A DNA stretch of 64,000 bases from assembly GCA_013396915.1 (NCBI GenBank), contig VWZL01001363.1, positions 62,001-126,000 on the forward strand, written 5' to 3'. This document shows, one piece after another, positions 1-47,500 of this stretch (position 1 is the stretch's first letter; every line of letters begins with the position of its first letter). The position numbers were made by a program, and so were the translations under genes. Source of the stretch: Stercorarius parasiticus (Eukaryota; Chordata; Aves; Charadriiformes; Stercorariidae). The notes under the pieces are model-generated. The model saw only the letters and a program-made list of their open reading frames with translations, was not told the DNA's origin and did not search any database.

Positions 1-35413
<35,413 letters not shown>

Positions 35414-35497
35414 GGGCAGCGCCGGACGGCCCCGAGCAGCTCAACCGCCCACCGCCGCCCCCGCCGCCGGCGGCTCGGCGGCCGCCGGGAAAGCAGC

Positions 35498-35567
35498 NNN
35501 NNNNNNNNNNNNNNNNNNNNNNNNNNNNNNNNNNNNNNNNNNNNNNNNNNNNNNNNNNNNNNNNNNN
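35498..35567. other. Assembly gap (70 N)
   Basis: A run of 70 N inside the GC-rich ANKS6 5' region, 85 bases upstream of the ANKS6 ATG. Its true size is unknown from the sequence. Confidence 0.99.
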
Positions 35568-38500
35568 ACGGCGGGGAGGGGAGGGCGGGCCGGCCCGCGA
35601 TCCTCGGAGCCGGCGAGGGGATTCCCCGCCTGGCCCAGGGGCCTGGGCGCGTCTCCCGGCCGGGCCGGCCTCCCCAGCCTTGGCGGTGTCATCCCTCGCC
35701 CTGGGTCACCGCGGCTCCTGCCCCCTTCCCCGGGTGTTTTCTGTCATCCACTGGCATCTGGGCTGCAGCCACTTTCCACGCTACGTTCCTGCTGCCGTTA
35801 CTGACCCCCACCCAGTGAAGTGTCTCCGCCATACGTGGTTTTCTGGCAGGGGTCACCACAGCAAGGCCTCACTCTCACCCAACACAACAATCCCTTTTTT
35901 TCTGCTTCATAACGTGATTTCACAGCCTGGCACGGTCCCTCCCTGTCAGCCCTACTCCGCTTACGTGATACTTCAGCCTTTGCTTGCACCTTGTTGTTCC
36001 CGCAGCTCCGAACTGGTCTCTTCCTTTGCAGAGATACAAGATCCACAGTTGAGTCATTCACAAAAAAACCCACATATATTTCCCGCCTATCAGTTAGTCT
36101 TTCTGCTTAAAGAGTTTGAACATAAAATTCCAATTTCTTGTGGCATTTTTAAGTACCTTCTTTTTAGCTTCGGCCTCCCAGGTAACCTGAAATCTTTTCC
36201 AGTTTATACTGATTTACAAAGTGAGAAAAAAAAAAAATAAAGCACCCATGAAATAACTCTTGAACTGCAGTTGACCAGTTGCTTAAGGATTGTGTTATGT
36301 CCCTAAAAGTTTGGGCAGGTTCTTCTGTATTAAAATCATCGCCTCCAATGTCAGAACATGGCACTTGCAGTCGTGGAGGGTCTGGGGACGAGAAGACTAG
36401 GAGAGGTTATGGGGAGTGTAATGAAACCACCAAATGCCACTAAAATGAGGGCATCCCCTAGTTTTAGGCAGGGGCATCCATATGCTCCAAGTTATATGGC
36501 TTTCTGCCTCTGGTCCATTTGCAGGTCCAGGCTGCCAGACCATCGTGGCCAAGGGCCAAACATGTTACACTTGGAGAAAGACTCTGGCAAACGAGTCCTG
36601 GCTGTGTTTATGGCCGCTTAAACCAGTCCTCTGGGAAAGTATCATTCACAGCAAAGAAAAAAAATACACTTTTTGCAAATTTATCATTACAGAAAAAACA
36701 GGACAAATTCATAGACAAACAAAATATTCAGCAATGTTCCCTCCATTCTAGATACCATATGTTAACTCCTGTGACATATGTAAATATTTAACATACATAC
36801 TTACGTTAAATAATTTCCTTAAGCATAAAGATGCTTACAGTGGTCATCTTCAGAGGCAAGATACACGGCTAGGTAGACTTTTGGTCTAGCCAGTACAACC
36901 ATTCTTAGTTTACAATAGTATGAGGAGCTTGCCATTATCAGTAAAGCTGGATAGTGCAATCCATTCTGCAAGATTTCAGAGTCTGGAAGAAGGGAATGGC
37001 AAGAGTGATTAATGCAATACATTATTCAGGATTCAAGAAAACTGGGTCATACTTACCATATCAAAGTGCATGCTTGGATATAGTCAAATTAGTGACAGAA
37101 TCACTCCAGTTTATCTTTGAGATAAACTACTGAACATGTTGATCATACAAATTTATGTTATGTAGCTTATGATTACGCTATCAAATTCTACTAATGGTTT
37201 GAAACTCCAGACAAAGATATCATGAATGTAATTAGGAACGTAACAGCAAAAGATGCAACTCTTATTTTTAGAAACAGATAAGTAAGCAATAGGAAATATT
37301 TGTTGGGGTTTACAAAATGAGAGGAAATTATTTGTGCTAAATTCTGCTGCTGTCATTACTATCTTCAGTCAGCATCCGTGGCATTTGTACAGATATGATC
37401 ACTCAGTGATTTCTGTCACTGATAGAGAATCAAAGTATCACAAGAGCAAGGGAAAAATAATCAGATCTCTTCTGAAATGAATGAAGTGCTATAGAATATT
37501 CTCATGGTGACGCAGTACCAAGCTCTCTGGAAAATACAGGACTTGATTTCTTCACTAATGAAAGAACAACCTAAGCCTTTCGAACTGTTCACTAGGGTAA
37601 GAGGATGGAGAAAGCTTAGGTTGGAAGATAGTACAGGAAAAAACAAAACCAAGATTCTCAAGTGCAAATTGTGCATTAGTCATTTAGCAGATTTGTCCAG
37701 ACTGCATCTGGTTTGTCCAGTCAGTGAAAAATGCATTGCTTTTGACAAGAAATTCCTTCACGTCAACAATGTGCTAATTTATATAGGTCAGTGTTGGATT
37801 GCTTGTGGTTGAAATAACTTAAAATGACAGAGAAAAACCCGATGAATGAAAAAATTGCTTTAGACTAAAGGAGACAAGAAAACTGCAAGGAACAGAGCAG
37901 GCCCACCAAAAATAGCAGAACAGATAAAGCAAGAGCAAGCGTGTGGCCAACATTTGCGAAAATTTTCTAACAGAAGTCTCCACTGCAAATGATACCAAAA
38001 CACCAGCAGGGAGATAAATGAGACAATGCAAGCTTTATTAAAGCTACTCATAATACAAGGCGACATAAAAGAGATAAACTTAGAGCCATCATTCCACAAG
38101 AGGCAGAACCCATCATCATTTGCAAAACAAAGCATAGGAAACCATTAGGGCATGTAAGGTACCTGTAGAGCTAGTAAAGTAAGTATAATATGGCAAATGT
38201 GCGGTGATATAGAACTACAAATTGGCCAGGTAACATGACAAAAAATTCTGTTGCTCTTACACTAGTAATAGGATGTAATACATTTGGACATATCCTCATA
38301 CCATGACACATGAGAAAAATTTCTACCTCATATATAATTCAGGATCACATAATATGGAAGACCATAAAGTTACCATCATAATCAAAAACATCTCAGAAAG
38401 GGAAAAATGCAAGTAGTCAAGCAACCTGTTCCAAAGAAATCCAGAAAACTAGAGGTAGCTGAATCAGTCATAATCTTCATTATGAAAGTCTGGGGATGGT

Positions 38501-39390
38501 GGCATCTCAAATCCCCAAATATGATGACACTATTTTCATGGCAATTCAAGGAATGAAAGGCTTATTTTCTACTGTACAACCTTACTGATGTGAATCACAA
38601 GGAAGACACACTTCTCATAAAAGGAAAACCAGAAGTTTTAGCATGTGTTTTGTCTGAAGACTCTTATCTGCATCTTAAAGAAAAAGCATAGACACATATA
38701 CTAGACATACCATCAGAGAAAAGGAGATGTTTCTCCAGTATCACCAGACTCTCATGTTAACTTTGGTCCTTTCAGGCATAGAAAAAGAAATAATCTTGAA
38801 AAATTACAAAGAAAAAAAAGGGGTGGTAAGTGCCTACGGTATAGAATGACTAAGATTAATTCCACCACGTAATATCCCCTTGAGTTTTTGGTTCAGAATT
38901 TTAATCATGGTCTATATAGCAGGTCTCCACTTTGTCTACTATATCCAGCTGCTCTAACTTTGTGATGAAATTACTTCGTTTATATGTTTCTGTATATGCC
39001 ACAGTTTTGATCAAACTTTCAAAAATTATTTGCAGTTCAGTATTTTGATTCACTGTGCTTGCACCAGAACGTATGAAAAGTCAGTCGGGTTTCCAATATA
39101 ACAGACCTCAAACAATCCCTTCAGTAACGCATCACATCATACCATATCCCGTGCACAGAACTGTGTTCCAATAATTTTTGGCAGCGAAGCTTGCTGGCCA
39201 CGGCTTCCTTTACGTACGATACCTCTTCTACTGCCTGCAGTTCATGTTTGCTATTTAGCTAAAGAGAACATTTATATATCAACAATACATACTTATAGCA
39301 AGCAAATACACTGACTGATGCCTTTGGCATTCACGTCGTTGCTACCTTTAAGCTATCGTGGCTTGCATATGACCTTTTGAACAAGATATT

Positions 39391-39486
39391 TTGTATGCGT
39401 GTGTATGTGTATATGTATATATGTAGACCTAATATATGTAGATATATATACGTAGACATATATATATGTACATATGTACATACATG
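39391..39486. repeat. TA/TG-rich microsatellite
   Basis: Imperfect (TATG)n/(TA)n with repeated ATATATGTAGA and GTACATATGTACATACATG palindromic blocks. Open frames over it are compositional. Confidence 0.85.
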
Positions 39487-42213
39487 TCCTACAGAGATCT
39501 GCAAACTGGTACAGGTTTTTCCCAAGTAATCCACAGTCTGCCACCTGCTTTTATTGGCATGTCACAATGAGAATTACACAGCGTTCATCAGCCCCCTAGA
39601 AGATCCCTGAAATAGCTGTCAGTTTCTATCTCACTCATCAAGTCTGTGTTTTTAAATCGACTTTATTTTTAGGCCTCTGTACCTACTGTTCTTCCTCCCA
39701 GCTCAATTCCCGACAGGCTTTGCCTCTGCACCACGCACCCTTGACCCGGAGCCCACCCTGTAAAACAGGGTCCCCGCTGAGGCACCCAGGAGTTCAGCGC
39801 CCACCCTTCGGCTGAGCTGGGCAAGCAGGGGCTCAGCCCCTTCCACGTTTTGCCACCTCAAATAAAGACACTTTCAACACAAACATGTTATTTTAAAAAA
39901 TGCTTGCTACTGGTTGAACAATGGGAATGATATTTTAAAAATACAGGTACTCTTGTGCTGACAAAGGAGAGAAAGAGCAGCCAAGGTGGGAGCTGGGGGG
40001 GGGAATGTTTCTTTGCAGGGCAATGCTATTTTACGCCCAGTTAAAGCGATGGTGAACAATGACAACTAGGTCCAAAGCGATCTCCAGTGGGGATGTTTTA
40101 TAACTTGGCTGAATCTTCTTCTCCCTGAACAAATTTCCTATCTTCCTGGAATGTATTTGTACACCATGTTCCTCTGATACTTTTTTTTCCTTTTCTTTTT
40201 TAGAATACCTAAGCGTTGGCTGTTACTAAAACTAGGAATGTTATTCTGGAACACATTATTTGGTACTTTCTTTTCCCCTGAAAGTATGAATTTAGGAAGC
40301 TATTTGAACTTTGGGTTTATTCAAAAATGCAATCTCTATCAGCTGATACTTCTCCACACCCCATTTCCATTTGCTTCATTTTGACTGAACAAAAAAAAAT
40401 TAAAAAGAAAACTTTGGATGGGGAAAATTGTAAAGCCTTTGCAAAATTTAATACCTGTATTTTTTTTCTGTAATGTATATGTCATCAGTATAAAATAAGA
40501 ATAACTTTTAATAAAAACTGATGTGTAAAATAGTTCATCTTAACTTAACCGCTTTAAGTTTTTCTTGTTTGTAGACTGATACCTTCAATAAGCTCATGCA
40601 TTTTCAGGTAAACTAAATATTGCCTGAAATTCAAAGGGATATTTCAATGAGCAACAGACACTCTTAATTTCAACTATTACATTCACTATAATGTAAGTTT
40701 TTACCGACAGTTACATCTGTTGTGTTCAGTCTTCTTTTACTGCTTCTTGAAAGGTTTAGTCAATATTTTTTTTCTCCTTTTTTTGTGTGGAAAAAGTATT
40801 ATTTCACTTTTTAAAAATAAACTCTTCCAATGTATTAATTATTCCACTGATCTTCTGGTTTAATTTGACAACTAAGGGCATATTAGATCTTCCTACATAA
40901 GTAATTGTTGGTTTTATGTGACTTATTCTACCTGTTTCTGACTGAAACTCCTTAAGCAAACATTCTTACTAATCTTAAAAAAAAAAAAAACCCAACTCAA
41001 AACTAATTGTTTTAATTTCCACAGTTATTAAAACTGGGGAAAAAAAAGAATTGCTTAAAAGGAACTTTTCCATGAAAATGTCGTTGCAAGCTTTACAGAG
41101 AGCAGGAAACTAATTTACCATATTAATTCCAGATTTTTTTTCTCAGGGGCTTATTTTCACATTCAGAGCCAAAGTCTTTATACTTTAAATATTTCAGCTC
41201 AGAAATTTCAGTCTTCCCATTTTAATTAAACCCCACAAACTTTTGAAAAGCTTTAAGAAAAAGTGTCTTTGCCTTCACATTCTTTACATCTCTGCAAACT
41301 TATTCGTGAACACAACTGATTTATTCTTAATGATTTCTGCACTAACACCATTATTGTACTTTCCCTTGTCGAATTTACTCAGACCTATGTGCTTGGACAT
41401 CATCCCCGGGGAACTGCCATTTACTAGTATTGCTTTCAGTCCTCACTGCAATGATGATCGCAGGAAGCCTTCCCAGCTACTTTACTCTAAGGGCATTATT
41501 TACTACTGAGAGCCGCATCCCTTGCTTTCCCACCAGCTGTAACCTTTCTTGCTTCTGTGGAAGCAAGCTGATGCTCTCCTACCTTTTCTTCAAGCCCTTT
41601 TTTCCTTTCTAAAGTCTGACTTGAGAGGTAGCTATGCTGCTTATCTGCTTCACCAGCCTTGCCTGATTTTACCCTGTCTGCCGCTGATTGCAGCATGCCT
41701 CCTGCATTCCTGTCACATTCTGTTCTCCGTTTCACACTTTTTTATCTCAAAACTTGTTTTAGTCATGTGATCATATTCTTGTGTTTCTTCCACATTGCTC
41801 TAATACTTAAATAAAATACTTATTCTTCTAATACTTAAGAACTCCTGCAGCAGAACTCTCCTGTTTTCTTTCTCACTGTCCTTAATTAACAGTCAGTCCT
41901 ACATTTTGCTCTTTACATCTTCCCAGTCGCCCCCAATAATTTCTTTTGGGAGTCCAGGAGGATCTCCTTCTCCTTTGATTCATTCCCGGTAGTCCTTGTT
42001 GTGTTCCTCATGCTTAGCATTCTGTTACCCTATTCTAAGTAATTTGCAACCTTACACAAAGGAAACAAACCCAAGACTATTTGTTCCAGACAACCAGATC
42101 TAAACCAGCAGCATGTGCCAGAAATGCTGACGTGTCTTTAGGGTTTACTCCTCTACCAGCCAGCAACTAGGGAACTCCTAGTTGCTATAGGGGTTCCCTA
42201 TATATATTCCCTA

Positions 42214-42254
42214 TATATAAACTCAATACCCACTGCTATAAACTCAATACCAGC
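42214..42254. repeat. Short tandem duplication
   Basis: TATAAACTCAATACC occurs twice about 22 bases apart, next to TATATATTCCCTATATATA repeats, in the ANKS6-GALNT12 intergenic region. Confidence 0.8.
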
Positions 42255-44332
42255 AACACCAGTTGGGCTTCCTTCATTCAGGAAGGATAGTGAGCAAGGA
42301 GACAGTGCAATCACCGAGCGTGCAATTACTCATGCCACCTAACTCTTCAGCCCCCAAGCTTGCTAGACACGGCTTCCTTTATATACAGCATATATTCTTA
42401 TATCCAGCATACTGGTATTTAATAGTTGTCTACAAACCATATTTACATACACATACTTAACCATTATTATGCTTGTTATTTCAGCTTGTAGGTATGCTTT
42501 GAAACTAGATTTTATGCATATGTAATTATCTGTAATAAGATAACTGTATAGCGGAATAAGAAATAATGAAATTATATCCACACAGATACGCACACTCATC
42601 TGCAAATCCACCTAAACTACTTGATTTATGCTCGTTTGCCAGCATCAGGATGACTCATTATTATTCAGCACCCTTCTGTCCAGAGCAAGGCCTCCGCAGT
42701 AGATGACAACCTCTGTGTTTGTTGTCACATACAATATTTATTATCATGTAAAATCAGAAACAGCTCATAGCTGTATGCTGTGACCCTGTCTGGTAGTGAC
42801 GAGGATTTTCCCCTTCCTTAGCGCCAGAGGTGTTTTCATCCATTCCTTAGCAATGCTGGTGAGCACCACCCAATACTGCTTACCAGGCTGAAGTCCCTCT
42901 CTGGGGATGGCCAGCGTCCTCTGCTGGGTTGGTCTTGACAGGCCTCCAAGAGCAGAGGATAGTGCAGTAAAGTCTCTTTGTAGAACGCACAGAGCAAATG
43001 ACACCTCAAAACCAGAGTTTCAGCTCCCAGCTGAACGTGAGAGAGAAACTGTATCAATTATGTTACACTCATGTTAAGGTTTTTCAAATGCAAAATCGGG
43101 AATTCTCATGTAATCTCCTGGCCTCAGGATCGCAAGTTCAGACCGAGAGGGCTGCATCCTGTTAGGGTGTGAAGTGAAAAAGCAGCATGGATGTGTTCTT
43201 GACTATGAAGCAAATTAGAAAACTTCGACTAAATGCTACGGTTGCTTTATTCCCATAATTCTGTCAAGCCATGAAATGGACTGCCCATTATCCGGATAAT
43301 AAATTTGGGATTTTCACTTATGGATTTCTCTCTATGAGGCCACATTGGTTGACTTTTTTTTTTTTTCCAACCAAGAACACTGCTTTCTTCAGTGAAAGTT
43401 TGTCATTAAATCCCACGGCTTCCTGGCCCATGTTCTGTTTACTTCTAAAGCACATGCTTTTCTAGAAGCAGCAGAATGGATGAAGGCTGATTTCCTACCA
43501 ACTTGTTTCCTTCATCCCCAAAGCTCCTCCTAGTCCCATGGTGGCAAATAACGGCCCTTGCTGTCCTCCTGCAGCCCTGGCTACCTCTGTCAGGAGACAG
43601 CAAGCCTTGGGACCCATCCCCATGATCTCCAGTAGCCAAACCAGCTTGTTGTGGCCATGCCAGCCAAACTTTGCCTTGCCGGGCGTACCCCTGCGTATCT
43701 GCCATACAGCTACCAGTGCTCATGAAGGTCCCTCAAGCTTCAGGGTGACCTGATCACCTCCTCGTCCAAGGGTATCAGCAAGCCCGCTAAGGGGACATGC
43801 CTTCGTCCCTCCTCCACGCACCCCAGTAGTGCATGACCCAGCAGCAGCGGGCTGTCCCCGCTCCACTCCCTCCCTCCCAGCTCCGGCAGCTTTGGGACAA
43901 GCGCCCGGGGCTGGGTCAGGACCATTTCTGGCTCCATCGGTCGTGTCCCCAGCGAGAGCCTGCGCCTCCCGCGGGGTGCCGGGGCCCTCGGGGCCGACCA
44001 CCTCGAAACCGAGGAGCACCGCTCACCGGGGAGCCGGCTGGGGAGCGGGAGAGTCACATCCCCCCCGCCTCGCCGACATGGGGCGGAGGGGGGGCGGTTT
44101 CCGTGTCCCGCGTCCTCTGGCGGCAGCCGCTCCCCGCCCCGCGGCAGCTCTTCCGCGCCCCCGCGGGCCGGGCCGGGACGGCGGCGGGAGGAGCCCGGGC
44201 GGTGTTTCCTGGCGGGGGCCAGCGCGGCGTGGGCAGGTCGGTGAGAACTTCGCCGCGGTCCGCCCGGGGCGGAGGCGCTCCCGTGTCCGTGTCCGGGAAG
44301 AGGCCGGCCGCGGCCCCGCCGCCCGGCTCGGC

Positions 44333-44590
44333 ATGGCCGGCCGCTTCGGCCGCGGGATGTGCTGGGGCAAGNCTGCTTCCCGCCGACAGCGAGCTGCTGC
44401 GGAAGCCGGTGTACGCTAAGCCGGCCCCGGAGCCGGGGTCGCTGGGCGAGCTGGGCCGGGCGGTGCGGCTGGAGCTGAGCCCGGCCGAGAAGCGGCAGCA
44501 GGAGGCGAGCATCCGCCGCCACCAGATCAACATCTACCTGAGCGACCGCATCTCCCTGCACCGCCGCCTGCCCGAGCGCTGGCACCCGCT
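44333..44590 (+). CDS. GALNT12: GALNT12 exon 1, broken by a single N
   Basis: The likely ATG at 44333 opens [13 protein letters not shown], a short basic cytoplasmic tail, then hits N at 44372. After the N the homologous frame is different: [16 protein letters not shown], then the stem ending [23 protein letters not shown] and a split Leu codon at the donor CT|GTGAGT. The hydrophobic signal-anchor expected between tail and stem is absent, so the N represents lost sequence rather than one base. The start is probable, not certain: it is the ATG nearest upstream of the N that gives a fitting tail. Confidence 0.85.
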
Positions 44591-47500
44591 GTGAGTACCC
44601 GCCGCGCCACCTGTCGCCCCCGCGGGCCCTGGAGTCGGGGGGACCCCGGGAGCAGGTGGGGACGGGGGCAGGGGAGCCGTGCCGGCTACTGGTGTGGCTC
44701 CGCGGAGCAGCTCTCCCACACAGAGGAGCGTTCGGTGGCAGCGGTCGGCGCGGGGTAATCGGCTGTAGCTCATTCAGGAACGTGGAGGCTTTTAAAACTT
44801 TCTTCCCCCCCCTTTTTACGCTTTAAAATCACAGCGTTTGCTCAGAAAGTTAAAACTGCTGCCGGTTTTGCCTGGTTCTCACTCCTCCACAGGGCAGAAA
44901 CAGTAGCACGGTGGTGGTGGCTGTGTAGCTCGGGAAAGGGTGTTTCCCTCTGGTAGCCCCCAGCAGTGGGGTTTCAGCCCTTAAGCAGTGGCACGATGCC
45001 TTGTTTCTCCTGCTGCCGTCCCCTGGGTAAGTCACCATAGGCAGCAGCGTACTTTAACAGCCACTCCCAGCTGTACAAATGTTATGCTTCCCAAACCTCA
45101 GCTTTGCATTGTGTTCAAATGCCTTATGCCCCACAGTATAAAAGCAGATTGTTTTATCATCAGGTTTACCAGAAGCGATGTACAAATGCTCTCAGAGATG
45201 CATGACGTTCTTCTGAACTGGGGCTGTGCTTGTACCCGGATACTTAGTCGCTGGGACAATTTACATTTACAATTATGACACTAATGCCAGATGGTGGTGT
45301 GAGCAATTGTAAATGGAGGATTAGATGCTGTTTGCTGAGGCGATTCTAGTTTACAGGCAGCAGTTTTGCATGGTTGTGAAGTTGGTGTTGCCCAGCGGGT
45401 CAGGCTCCAGGATCACTTCTGGCCTAAGGCAAACTCTTGGTTTAGCTGAGTGGTTTGTCCCAGCACGGGCTGTCCCAGGAGTGAGCAGCCAGGGGGTGAG
45501 AGGAATGGGTCAGCCCAAGGGGTCAGGACAAAGGCATGGCTGCAGAGCCTACTCCTGTGTTTCACCCGAGCTTGGCTTCAGCCAGTTTATTTCATTGCAG
45601 CAGGTTTGTGTGGTGCCGTAGCAAAGAGCTGTGGGGAAACTTGGCTGCCTCTACCGTGAGTTGACTTCATGTCAATGTGTCCTGTCCGGTAGTTCACCCA
45701 ACTCTAGTTGTAAGTGCTGAATCTAAAACATGAATCCTATGATGGCTCTTAGACAACTGCAGTGCAAGTGCAAGGCCTTTTTATTGTGAATTTAAGCATG
45801 ACAGTAAGCTTGTTTTTCTTTCATTCTCCCCTTAGAAGCAGCCTATAGACCATAGGCTAAAAAGGACCGTTTTAGTTGCGTTCTTTCTACAGGAAGAATT
45901 TAAATAATTTTGGACTCCTGCCACTTCTCTCAGGCAGGGTGTTGAAGGAAATGGAAGATCACAGTTGTTGAGCAGGGGACGTTATAGACTGGGGAGGCGA
46001 GGGGGGGAGATTCTTGAAATGAAAATAATGGGTGGATGGATTTTGGCTACAACGACACACCCTTTTTGATTTGAATAGTTGGATGTTGAAATGAAAAAGC
46101 TTATCCAAACCAAAAGTGTTACAAAGCGTCAGTGACATAATCTTGGAGATAGTTGCCTGCTGGGGCTGTATTGTGCTGTTGTAGTATCTGCTGGCAGGTG
46201 CTTTATGCTTTTTCACACAGTTAAATCTACATTACGGCAGAAGCATCATAGAACATCTAACCAACTCACACAGCAAATATAAAAAAAACTTCCCCAAAGA
46301 CAATTTTGCAATGAAATTGTTAACTACCTCTCTTAAGAAGGAAGACCATGTAAGAGATGGAAGTTAAAAAAAAGAAGTATTGAAAAAGGTATCACCAAGC
46401 CTGTAGCAGTAGAAAATTTATTCCACTTCAGTGTAAGATTAGAGGCTATACGGATTGAAATGTCAAGTCTAGGAAAAATATGATTTTGTTTCTTTATTTT
46501 AAGATTGGTAATGCTTGACCATTCATGATCTTTAATGAACATTTGGGTGGTTGGTGAGGCTACAATAGTAGGAAATAAATAGTAATGATAGATTTCAAGC
46601 AGTCCACAAAAATGATGCAATGGCTAAATTTTAGATGTGATCAATGAAGAATTTTTGGTACCTGAAGACCAGAAGGTCTACACCATTTGTTTTTTTTTTT
46701 TTTTTTTAAGTGGAGTCCCAGAGGAGAACCAGAGAACTGTGTGCTGGTAAGCCTTGGATCTCTTCCAGGCATATTATTTAGAAATTGTGGTAAGGAAAAT
46801 AGTTGGTAGCAGGTAGGGAGGCGTGATCTATTGAGAAAGAGTCAGCTCGGCTTTTGTCAAGGATGATGTGTCTCACAAACCTATTGCAGTTCTTTGAAGG
46901 TCTTAATTATCTAAATAAGGAAATGTGTTGTTATTTCCAGAGGCTTTTGATGAGGTCCTTAAACAACTGTAAAATAAGGTGGAAATTCCTTGCGTTTATA
47001 AATAACTGGATAAAATCTGTGAAGCAGTTGTGATTTTTTTTTTTTGTTTTGTTGTTGCTTTTGTTTTGTTGTTGTTTTTTTTTTTTTTAATAGAGGAGGG
47101 TCACGTTACTGGTAAAGTTCCACAAAAATGCGTGTTGGACCCAATGCAGTTCAACTTATGGCATGGCTTCCATAAAGAAGTGAATAATTAATTTACAGCT
47201 GAAAGATAGGCTACTGAGAGGGTGCCTCTTGCTGAGCTGCTGCAGTGCTATGTTGATGCATGAAGTAGATGAATTCTGCCACCTCTTTTTTCCAAAAATC
47301 TTTTACTCTAAAGCATAAGGAAGCCCATCTACTAGAAAATTCAGATCAAGTATTCATGACACATTAAAAGATACTGTGCTTGGAGACTTTATTCTGGGCT
47401 ATGGGCTTTTGGTCTGCTTCAGCATATTCTTATGTGTGTGGAGGTAAGTCTGGAAATTTTAGATCCCAGGAAAATGGGAGGATGGAAGAAAGGGAAATAA

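Larger units (their letters stand above)
35414..44332. other. ANKS6-GALNT12 divergent intergenic region
   Basis: 8.9 kb between the two start codons. It includes the 70-N gap, both promoters, and in the middle AT-rich DNA with the 39.4-kb microsatellite and a small GC-rich patch at about 39.72-39.86 kb. Longer open frames here (35020-36240, which crosses the gap, 37504-37812 and 43740-44585) have no recognisable protein content. Unannotated 5' UTRs may extend into both edges. Confidence 0.75.
43950..44690 (+). promoter_or_regulatory. GALNT12: CpG-rich 5' region of GALNT12 (CpG-island-like promoter)
   Basis: Very G+C- and CpG-rich stretch covering the probable transcription start, exon 1 and the first bases of intron 1, with GC-box-like GGGGCGG/CCGCCC sequences (for example near 44082-44096). 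AT-rich DNA flanks both sides. Promoter function is inferred. Confidence 0.7.

Noticed and set aside
37504..37812. 102-codon plus-strand frame in the intergenic region
   Set aside because: No recognisable content, no splice or promoter context.
43740..44585. 281-codon minus-strand open frame opposite GALNT12 exon 1
   Set aside because: A low-complexity GC shadow of the CpG-rich exon, crossing the N; no domain.
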